This document shows, piece after piece, positions 1-4,667 of a stretch of DNA of 5,832 nt (position 1 is its first letter; each line of letters begins with the position of its first letter). The DNA is taken from the NCBI GenBank assembly GCA_900554085.1, contig USGA01000053.1, positions 1-5,832 on the forward strand, written 5' to 3'. Below the pieces are notes generated by a model. It was not told where the DNA came from. It worked only from the letters and a program-made list of their open reading frames with translations, and searched no databases. The position numbers and the translations under genes are program-made. The stretch comes from an uncultured Clostridia bacterium (lineage in GTDB: Bacteria > Bacillota > Clostridia > Christensenellales > CAG-917).

Positions 1-1073
1 CGGCGCGGTATCCCGCCCTGGCAAACGCCACGGCGTCCGTCGCGCCGAACGAACAAGCGCGTTTTTCGCATATTATGCCCGCCGCTCCCGCGGCGTCCGT
101 AAGTGCCTCGGCAAGCGCGGCGTCGGTCCCGACCAATCCGTTGAGTTCTCTGAGAGACACGGCGAATTTGTCCGCTTCCCTCAACGTGTCAAGCGCTATG
201 ACGACGGTGTCGGACTTGTCCTCGTCCGCGTGCGCCTTGCACCACGCCGCGGCTCCGCGCATTCCGCATTCTTCGGCACCGGTGACCACCACGGTCAACT
301 CTGTGCTTTCGGTTGCCGCGCCGTTGTCTTTCAGCGTGCGCATAAGCGCAAGCGCGGTGTAGCAACCGCTGAGGTTGTCGCTGGCGCCCTCGGAAACTTT
401 TGCCTCCGAAAACGAAGAAACAGGCTATCCACACGGGCACGAAAACTATTCCCGCCAATCCCGCGTACAAATATTCGCCCACGACGAGCCCCGAGCCCAT
501 ACTGCCCATATACGCCCAACGCGCTATGTCCGCCGCCAGAACGTAAAGCACACCGAGCACGGCGAGAGCGCACACAACGGCAACACCCCTCGTGCCGAGC
601 GCGGATTTGAGAGGAGAAACGGGCGCGGCGTCGACGTGTGCGACCAGAATCACGCGCTTGCGGCGTTCGCCGACGCACTTTTTGGTCGCCGTAACGTTCT
701 GCGAAGTGCGCGTGACGTACATTCCGTCAAAGCACGGGAGGCAAAGCAATCCCTGCACCACAAACGGAACGAGCGCCGCAATTACGAAAACAACAGAAAG
801 GAAAGACACGAAGAAATAAGTGACGTAGGCAAGGACGGCGCATATCGCGGTGAAATAAACCCAGCCCGTCGCGGCGGCAGGAGCAACCGCGAATTCCTCG
901 GTCGCAACGCTGTCGGCGCACTTTTCCAGTTCCTCTTTCAGGCGGACTGCCGCGTCTCTCTCTGCCGCGGACGAAGGAAGTCGTCCCGCGAATTCTTTCG
1001 TCGCCGCTTTTATTTCTTCCGCCGCGGTCTGTGCCGCAGCACCGTAAATTTCGTCGGAAAAAGCAATCTTCAT
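1..1073 (-). CDS. M28-family membrane zinc peptidase, frameshifted, 3' end outside window
   Basis: This is a predicted di-zinc exopeptidase (MEROPS M28) anchored in the membrane. Residues 1-65 are soluble. Two hydrophobic segments lie at about 71-113, the metal-binding H146-x-D148 follows (VAHVDAAP), and two more hydrophobic segments lie at about 163-183 and 201-221. After V221 (base 411) the open frame continues as arginine-rich nonsense to a stop at 189. The next frame instead carries the rest of M28: GASDNLSG (metal Asp near 232), TGAEECG (catalytic and metal Glu, 267-268) and ALDT (metal Asp near 295), open to the window edge. The last metal His, usually in a YHT-like motif, would lie beyond the edge. 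Dropping one base from the A4 run at 409-412 joins the frames. A stop at 425-427 in the second frame confines the shift to about 390-424. The ATG at 1071-1073 follows AGGTGA, which contains the MarR stop codon. Substrate is unknown. It could be a sequencing error or a recent pseudogene. Confidence 0.8.
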
Positions 1074-1077
1074 AACT

Positions 1078-1506
1078 TCACCTGTCTATGTTGAGGTTGC
1101 GCATCATCATACCGAGCAACATTCTCAACGCCTCTTTTTCGTTATCCTCGAAATTGGCGAACGCCGTCGCGAAAAAGCGACGGTTTGCTTCGTCTATGAG
1201 TTCGGCGACGTGTTTGCCCTCCTCCGTCAGCGCAAGGTCCTGTTCGCGCTTGTCGGATTCGGAAACCGTCGCGGTGATGTAGTTCTTGTCCTTGAGCAAC
1301 TTGACGCTGCGCGAAACGAGCGCCTTGCTTACGTCTGAAGCGTATGCGATTTCACTCGCGGTAGGCATTGTCTCGATACTGCTTAGAACAACTATTTCGT
1401 TGGGAGACAGGTCATAACCTTCCAACGCGTTGAGTTGGAAGTCGGTGTAGGAACGTAGCAGTTTTCTGTACGCCGAAAAGAAATAGGCGGCACTCTTGAT
1501 ACTCAT
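1078..1506 (-). CDS. MarR-family transcriptional regulator
   Basis: A small winged-helix DNA-binding regulator of 142 residues, normal for MarR. It has an N-terminal dimerisation helix (AAYFFSAYRKLL), a segment ending in LSPNEIVVLSSIE, a helix-turn-helix around TASEIAYASDVSKALVSRSV, a wing with the conserved D-x-R pattern (SESDKREQDLALTEEG), and C-terminal dimerisation helices. The frame stays open upstream with ATGs at 1528-1530 and 1564-1566. I chose the ATG at 1504-1506 because a strong promoter occupies 1513-1541, which puts the two upstream ATGs before the expected transcript start. The product then also starts where MarR proteins usually do. No Shine-Dalgarno sequence precedes this ATG. 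The stop (TGA, 1078-1080) sits inside the ribosome binding site of the peptidase, so the two genes are probably co-transcribed and translationally coupled. MarR proteins usually repress and respond to small aromatic ligands or oxidants. The ligand here is unknown. Confidence 0.87.
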   Translation of the reverse strand: MSIKSAAYFFSAYRKLLRSYTDFQLNALEGYDLSPNEIVVLSSIETMPTASEIAYASDVSKALVSRSVKLLKDKNYITATVSESDKREQDLALTEEGKHVAELIDEANRRFFATAFANFEDNEKEALRMLLGMMMRNLNIDR

Positions 1507-1512
1507 AAAAAT

Positions 1513-1541
1513 AGTATAACATTGAAACATCGGTCTTTCAA
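1513..1541 (-). promoter_or_regulatory. Sigma-70-type promoter of the marR-peptidase operon
   Basis: Reading the minus strand, TTGAAA (1541-1536) is followed by a 17-nt spacer and TATACT (1518-1513). TG lies one base before the -10 box, giving an extended -10. Each box is one base from consensus. The expected transcript start, about 7 nt after the -10, falls at 1506, the first base of the chosen marR start codon. Confidence 0.72.
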
Positions 1542-1546
1542 CCGAT
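1522..1546 (-). promoter_or_regulatory. Inverted repeats in the marR promoter, candidate MarR operator
   Basis: Two overlapping exact dyads lie in the promoter. TTGAAA and TTTCAA (1541-1536 and 1527-1522) are separated by 8 bases. ATCGGT and ACCGAT (1546-1541 and 1534-1529) are separated by 6 bases. Both cover the -35 box or the spacer. MarR proteins commonly bind palindromes of 16-20 bp over their own promoters, so autorepression is a reasonable inference. Binding is not shown by sequence alone. Confidence 0.5.
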
Positions 1547-1590
1547 TTGACGAAAAATGTTAACACATTTACCTATTTTTCGGAATAAGT

Positions 1591-1611
1591 CGCAGAAAGC
1601 GGATTTTCCGC
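1591..1611 (-). terminator. Weak terminator-like hairpin after the flavoprotein gene
   Basis: On the minus strand, GCGGA, an AAA loop and TCCGC (1611-1599) are followed by TTTCT. The hairpin lies about 38 bases past the flavoprotein stop codon and before the marR promoter. The 5-bp stem and short T tract make it a weak candidate, though its position is right for ending the upstream transcript. Confidence 0.35.
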
Positions 1612-1648
1612 GGCAGACGGCGCCGACGCGAAATACTATCAAACAAAA

Positions 1649-2806
1649 TCAATTAACGAGCGCCCGCGCCACCGTTTCGGCACTGGTCCACGCCCATTGA
1701 AGATTGAACCCGCCGCAAATTCCGTCCACGTCGAGAGCCTCGCCGACGGCGTACGCACCCGCGCACACTTTAGACATAAGATTGCAATCGAACTCTGCAA
1801 GCGGGAGTCCGCCCGACATTACCTGAGCGGCGTCTTTCCCTCGCACGCCCTCGAAAACCAGCCTGTAGTTTTTGGCCGTCGCAGCCAGCGCCCCCGCATC
1901 GGGGACGGCGTTCAAATCCTGTCCCGCCCTTGCCGCAATACGTTCCGCCACGCGGGAATGGAACCACCCCGCCAGCGTTTCGCCGACACTCGTGCCGCAG
2001 GCGGAGAATTCCTTTGCCAGTTCTTCCGCCGTAAGTTCGGGCACGAAATCTATTGTCAGGACGTCGCCGACTTTCATTTCCCCGCGGGCGTACAACGCGG
2101 ATATATCCATAGCCGCTATACCGCTGAGGCCGTTGTCCCTGAAAAGAATTTCACCCTTGGAGCGGTGCTCACCCGCGCTCAGCACGCATTTTACGCGCAC
2201 TCCCGACAATCCTTTGACGCTCTCCCTGTCGGTGAGAAGCGGCACGAGAGAAGGTGCGAATTCCCTGCGCGTGTGCCCCAGCGCCGTGTAAAGAGAAAGG
2301 CTGTCGATGCCTCCTCCCGCGTCCGAACCGCCGGCAAGCACGACGTTTGCGGCCGACAGCGAAAGACCGCCGCCGTCGGACAAGACCGTTTCCAGGCCGA
2401 AAAGTTCGTCTCTTTTGCGGAGAGCGACGACGCGCGCTCCCGTAATCACTTCCGCGCCGGCCTTTGCCACACCGCGCCGCAGACAATCAAGCACGCTCGC
2501 CGCAACGTTGGAATAGGGATAAACTCTGTCGCCTTCCCTGCGCGTGGCAAGCCCCAGAGAACGGAAATGAGCCAAGGTGTCGTCGGGAGAAACGGCATTC
2601 ACGAAATCCGCCGCTTCGGGCACGTTGTAGTCGCCCTCCGCGAGCGGACGGGCAAAAGTCAGGTTGCACCTGCCGTTACCTGTGGCGAGAAGTTTTTTGC
2701 CGACGCGGGATTGGCTCTCGAGCAGCGCGACTTTCTTGCCCGCAAGCCGCGAAGCGAGATATAAGCCCGCCGCACCTCCGCCTATGACCGCAACGTCGTA
2801 AACCAC
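1649..2806 (-). CDS. HI0933/YhiN/BaiN-family FAD-dependent oxidoreductase
   Basis: A 385-residue cytosolic flavoprotein, near the family's usual length of about 400. The N-terminal Rossmann fold has GGGAAG at residues 9-14 and E30 at the end of the second strand, placed to bind the FAD ribose. The family signature GKKLLATGNGRCNLT spans 36-50. The C-terminus has the second FAD-contacting pattern, GEALDVDGICGGFNLQWAW, as in HI0933 and YhiN. These proteins are often annotated as aminoacetone oxidase or NAD(P)/FAD-dependent oxidoreductase. One member, BaiN of Clostridium scindens, reduces bile-acid intermediates, but family membership does not establish that substrate here. The start is GTG (2804-2806), preceded by a strong GGGGAGG ribosome binding site. 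No in-frame ATG lies near the start. No convincing promoter was found in the 92-base gap to arsR; expression may depend on readthrough of the hairpin there. Confidence 0.93.
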   Translation of the reverse strand: MVYDVAVIGGGAAGLYLASRLAGKKVALLESQSRVGKKLLATGNGRCNLTFARPLAEGDYNVPEAADFVNAVSPDDTLAHFRSLGLATRREGDRVYPYSNVAASVLDCLRRGVAKAGAEVITGARVVALRKRDELFGLETVLSDGGGLSLSAANVVLAGGSDAGGGIDSLSLYTALGHTRREFAPSLVPLLTDRESVKGLSGVRVKCVLSAGEHRSKGEILFRDNGLSGIAAMDISALYARGEMKVGDVLTIDFVPELTAEELAKEFSACGTSVGETLAGWFHSRVAERIAARAGQDLNAVPDAGALAATAKNYRLVFEGVRGKDAAQVMSGGLPLAEFDCNLMSKVCAGAYAVGEALDVDGICGGFNLQWAWTSAETVARALVN

Positions 2807-2810
2807 CTTT

Positions 2811-2820
2811 CCTCCCCTTG
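2811..2820 (-). promoter_or_regulatory. Strong ribosome binding site that fixes a GTG start
   Basis: The minus strand reads GGGGAGG followed by AAAG and then GTG at 2806-2804. The near-perfect Shine-Dalgarno sequence at normal spacing supports GTG as the true start of the flavoprotein gene. Confidence 0.8.
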
Positions 2821-2821
2821 C

Positions 2822-2846
2822 GAAAACGCGCGGATTGACCGCGCGC
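2822..2846 (-). terminator. GC-rich hairpin with T4 between arsR and the flavoprotein gene
   Basis: On the minus strand, CGCGCGG (2845-2839), a TCAAT loop and CCGCGCG (2833-2827) form an exact 7-bp all-GC stem, followed directly by TTTT (2826-2823). It lies 53 bases past the arsR stop and just before the flavoprotein ribosome binding site. It is either the arsR terminator or a partial terminator that sets readthrough into the flavoprotein gene. The short T tract suggests incomplete termination. Confidence 0.6.
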
Positions 2847-2898
2847 CCGTAATTAACGATTTTTCCGTAAAGACGCTCCGACGGGAACGTCCGCAGTG

Positions 2899-3207
2899 TT
2901 ACTTTTCCGCCGCTTCGTCTTTCTTGACGTCCTCAACGGGCGTGCAGACGTTGACGATGTGCGCCGCGAAATTGTCCGCCACCTTGCGGTCGAGAGTGTA
3001 GAACGTCCAAAGACCTTGTTTGCGCGCCTTGACGATTCCGCTCTCGCACAGCAACTTCATATGATAACTGAGCGTGGGCTGAGAGCAATCGAGGCTCTTG
3101 AGGATACCGTTCGCGCAGAGTGTGCCCTTCCTCAACATCTTGACAATCTTCATTCTATTGTTGTCACCGAGCGCTTTGCATACCGAGATAAATTTCTTTT
3201 CTTCCAT
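2899..3207 (-). CDS. ArsR/SmtB-family winged-helix regulator
   Basis: A 102-residue DNA-binding repressor of normal ArsR length. It has the family's N-terminal CKALGDNNRMKIVKML, a recognition helix region CSQPTLSYHMKLL at about 41-53, and a wing ending in GLWTFYTL. In arsenic-sensing ArsR the third helix carries CxC (as in ELCVCDL). Here the matching position reads TLCANGIL: C31 is kept and the second Cys is N33. Other cysteines are C10, C41, C54 and C88, so the classical As(III) trio is incomplete and the effector cannot be named. The C-terminal tail is charged (VEDVKKDEAAEK). The ATG at 3205-3207 has a poor Shine-Dalgarno sequence, but it is the only plausible start before the conserved domain. 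The gene has its own promoter with a dyad on the -35 box, suggesting autorepression. No arsenic or metal transport gene is in the window; the downstream flavoprotein is the only possible partner seen. Confidence 0.92.
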   Translation of the reverse strand: MEEKKFISVCKALGDNNRMKIVKMLRKGTLCANGILKSLDCSQPTLSYHMKLLCESGIVKARKQGLWTFYTLDRKVADNFAAHIVNVCTPVEDVKKDEAAEK

Positions 3208-3281
3208 AAAATTACCGTCACTTTTGCCAAAATTGTATTCAGTCGCCGCACGGCGCGAAACCGCACCCGCACAGCACTCCT

Positions 3282-3310
3282 AGCATAACCCTAATAAGGC
3301 GTTTTGTCAA
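3282..3310 (-). promoter_or_regulatory. Sigma-70-type promoter of arsR
   Basis: On the minus strand a perfect -35 box, TTGACA (3310-3305), is followed by a 17-nt spacer and TATGCT (3287-3282), which matches consensus at four of six bases. Transcription would start near 3275, giving a leader of about 70 nt before the arsR ATG. Confidence 0.75.
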
Positions 3311-3329
3311 CCTCCGAGGCTTACAAAAC
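3301..3329. promoter_or_regulatory. 29-bp dyad over the arsR -35 box, candidate ArsR operator
   Basis: The site is symmetric about base 3315. The outer arms are GTTTTGT (3301-3307) and ACAAAAC (3323-3329), and the inner arms are CCTC (3311-3314) and GAGG (3316-3319). Twelve of 14 base pairs are symmetric. With a single central base it cannot fold well as an RNA hairpin, so a protein-binding palindrome is more likely. It covers the -35 box at 3305-3310, where a bound dimer would block RNA polymerase. Assigning it to ArsR is inference. Confidence 0.6.
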
Positions 3330-3466
3330 ACCCCGTTGCAAACCGCTTTCCGATGCGTTGCGACGACCATTTTGTCGGTCACCGCCGAGACACGTTGCGC
3401 ATATCCGTACATATAACCGTATCTGTGCAACCGCCGACAGTTTCCGTCTGCATTCAGGAGGCAGGA

Positions 3467-3492
3467 ACGGGCGCACTTTGCCGTGCGCCCGT
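3467..3492 (-). terminator. Perfect 10-bp hairpin downstream of the orphan gene
   Basis: Exact arms ACGGGCGCAC (3467-3476) and GTGCGCCCGT (3483-3492) enclose a 6-base loop. The hairpin lies 66 bases past the stop codon of the minus-strand gene at 3559-4311. It has no T tract on either side, so it is not a canonical intrinsic terminator. It may stabilise the 3' end of that gene's mRNA or act as a U-less terminator. Confidence 0.45.
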
Positions 3493-3558
3493 AATATATC
3501 CCCGCAAAGGAATTTTAATCGTTTAAGACAAATATCGCGTATTTGCGACAATCGTCCG

Positions 3559-4311
3559 TCAGTCGTTTCTTATCTCCGCGAAAACGTTGCACATTTCCCT
3601 GCGCATACGCAGGAATTCGGAGTTGCCCGCCAGCAATTCGTCGAGGTCGCCCGCTTCCCAACCGCTCTGCACCTTGGAAATCAGTTTGATGCGGAAGAAC
3701 AGGTTGTTCTTGTCTTTCTCGCCGTCGATGAACTCACAGGAGGGGGCGAGAATAAGCAGTATCGGCGTCTCCGCAAGAGTTTCCCTCACCACGCGGTTGT
3801 TGAGAATCCCGAGAAGATATTCCTTTTTCTTTTCCCAGTCGCCTTCGCCGAAAGCGTCGTATCCGATGATTACGCGCGCTTTTGAGCAGTTCAACGGCAA
3901 CATTCTGACAAATTCGTTGAGCCAGCCGCCTCTGGTTACGACCAGTTTGCCGTCGCGTTCTTCCACGTTCATACTGATATTGGCGTGGTCTATTGCGTAA
4001 TCAATGCTGCGGCAATATTCGGATTCGCAGTTGTAGAGCGACAAGTCCACTTTGTAGTTGCCGCTGCGGTACACCTTGCCGCTTTTCGCCTCACCGCGGG
4101 AAGCGCTCGCGTAGCCGAGTTTTTCCGCGAGCGGATAAAGAATCTTTTTGAGATGGAATTCCGTCCAGCCTTTGCAATCGCCGTCGCCGTCGTAACTTCC
4201 GCTGCGGTAAAGTTTTTTTCTTGCCTCGGGCCCGTCGAGGCTCTTCATCGCGTCCGCCCAGCAAGCGAGATAGGTCACCACAAAATCGTTGATGTTGCTT
4301 TTCCTGTCCAT
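3559..4311 (-). CDS. Uncharacterised 250-residue protein, possible nuclease-like fold
   Basis: I do not recognise this protein with confidence. It is soluble, with no signal peptide or membrane segment. The start at 4309-4311 is chosen for its GTGAGGTG ribosome binding site; an open extension of 84 codons upstream looks non-coding. Visible features: YRSGSY at 35-40 echoed by YRSGNY at 81-86; KVDLSLYN at 87-94; SIDYAIDHAN at 102-111; W130-L-N-E133 followed by KARVIIGYD at 144-152; and a hydrophobic strand PILLILAP at 183-190. An acidic-His-x-Asn motif, then a Trp-x-x-Glu helix and a strand like RVIIGY, recalls uncharacterised bacterial proteins that read IEHEN...W..E..KL...VVIGY and may have a restriction-endonuclease-like fold. 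That comparison is from memory and weak: the usual catalytic Glu is Asp108 here and the Lys is Arg136. No nearby gene points to defence. Confidence 0.8.
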   Translation of the reverse strand: MDRKSNINDFVVTYLACWADAMKSLDGPEARKKLYRSGSYDGDGDCKGWTEFHLKKILYPLAEKLGYASASRGEAKSGKVYRSGNYKVDLSLYNCESEYCRSIDYAIDHANISMNVEERDGKLVVTRGGWLNEFVRMLPLNCSKARVIIGYDAFGEGDWEKKKEYLLGILNNRVVRETLAETPILLILAPSCEFIDGEKDKNNLFFRIKLISKVQSGWEAGDLDELLAGNSEFLRMRREMCNVFAEIRND

Positions 4312-4346
4312 AATGCACCTCACTCGTAAAGTTTTCGGTTGCTTTG

Positions 4347-4387
4347 CGTCGGAGAAATTGCACGGCGACGTGCGCGTCGCTCCGACG
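4347..4387 (-). promoter_or_regulatory. Nested stem-loop in the leader of the orphan gene
   Basis: Outer arms CGTCGGAG (4347-4354) and CTCCGACG (4380-4387) are exact over 8 bp. An inner hairpin of CGACG (4366-4370) and CGTCG (4375-4379) with a 4-base loop stacks directly on the outer stem, leaving an 11-base bulge on one side. It ends 35 bases before the start codon at 4311. A structured leader with a regulatory role is possible; I recognise no known class. Confidence 0.45.
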
Positions 4388-4498
4388 TATGCTCGTGATT
4401 TGCCGCCGCAAGAATCGGCGTGCGGACAAGGGTGCTCAAACCGACGGACGCGAACTCCCGAGACATCGCGCTCCGCTTTTCCACCCTTACCTGTTTTG

Positions 4499-4504
4499 AT
4501 TATA
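4499..4504 (-). promoter_or_regulatory. Consensus -10 box upstream of the orphan gene
   Basis: The minus strand reads a perfect TATAAT. At 17-nt spacing the -35 position is a run of T (TTTTTT), so only the -10 is convincing; the T8 tract might act as an upstream AT element. Transcription would start near 4492, giving a leader of about 180 nt. Confidence 0.45.
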
Positions 4505-4519
4505 CCGCGCTTTTCCGAC

Positions 4520-4541
4520 AAAAAAAAGAGGCGTTTTCGCC
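4520..4541 (-). terminator. Short hairpin followed by T8, minus-strand terminator candidate
   Basis: On the minus strand GGCG, an AAAA loop and CGCC (4541-4530) are followed by TC and eight T. The 4-bp stem is short, but the T tract is good. No minus-strand gene lies just upstream, so it would end antisense transcription from the lipoprotein region. It may equally be only the AT-rich upstream part of the promoter at 4499-4504. Confidence 0.35.
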
Positions 4542-4622
4542 ACGTCGGGCGAAAGTCCTGCAAACACGGGAAAATCTACGAATTTTTCCCCGCAACACGG
4601 GGTGTACTTTCCGCCGTTTCCG

Positions 4623-4631
4623 TGTTATGTT
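4623..4631 (+). promoter_or_regulatory. Possible extended -10 promoter of the lipoprotein gene
   Basis: TGT followed by TATGTT forms an extended -10, with a poor -35 (TGTACT at 4603-4608) 17 bases upstream. Transcription would start near 4638, about 30 bases before the ATG. The call is tentative. Confidence 0.3.
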
Positions 4632-4667
4632 GATTAGGTAATGGCAAAGATACGAACGGGGGAAGAT

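Larger units (their letters stand above)
3208..3558. other. Intergenic region between arsR and the orphan gene
   Basis: This stretch of about 350 bases holds the arsR leader and promoter on its left and a strong hairpin on its right (listed separately). The arsR leader is about 70 nt and includes a possible 6-bp stem with one G-U pair around GGTGCG and CGCGCC. An imperfect dyad of GTTGC and GCAAC arms spans 3394-3431. A short AT-rich dyad, AAATA with TATTT, lies near 3530-3545. No RNA gene or convincing small coding sequence was seen. Confidence 0.5.
4312..4667. other. Divergent intergenic region upstream of the orphan and lipoprotein genes
   Basis: About 356 bases separate the two divergent genes. 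The left half is the probable leader of the minus-strand orphan gene, with a nested stem-loop at 4347-4387. A minus-strand -10 box lies at 4499-4504 and a short hairpin plus T8 at 4520-4541. The right half has a small CCCCG/CGGGG stem at 4588-4602 and a weak plus-strand -10 candidate near 4623-4631. Open frames crossing the region lack ribosome binding sites and recognisable protein features. I matched it to no known riboswitch. Confidence 0.5.

Noticed and set aside
375..1094. Plus-strand open frame over the peptidase
   Set aside because: It is a shadow of the M28 gene, very rich in Arg and His, with no ribosome binding site or domain.
1507..1566. Upstream ATG starts for MarR
   Set aside because: They lie before the expected transcript start of the strong promoter at 1513-1541, and the added residues do not resemble MarR N-termini.
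1697..2764. Long plus-strand open frame of 355 codons
   Set aside because: It is antisense to the flavoprotein, whose FAD motifs and ribosome binding site are unmistakable.
3239..3430. 63-codon minus-strand frame with repeated YGY-like residues
   Set aside because: It overlaps the arsR promoter and the operator dyad, and its pattern comes from the short dyad near 3394-3431. No ribosome binding site was seen.
3304..3885. 193-codon plus-strand frame
   Set aside because: It runs from non-coding sequence into antisense of the orphan gene, with no start signal or protein features.
4312..4563. 84-codon N-terminal extension of the orphan gene
   Set aside because: The extension is rich in Arg, Lys and Cys without protein-like pattern, crosses a -10 box and a stem-loop, and lacks a good ribosome binding site. 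The ATG at 4311 has one.
4588..4602. CCCCG/CGGGG hairpin as a terminator
   Set aside because: The stem is short and no T tract follows on either strand; the T5 run precedes it on the plus strand.
4420..4641. Possible small plus-strand protein of 73 residues upstream of the lipoprotein
   Set aside because: There is no good ribosome binding site, the composition is atypical, and it crosses the minus-strand promoter and T8 tract.
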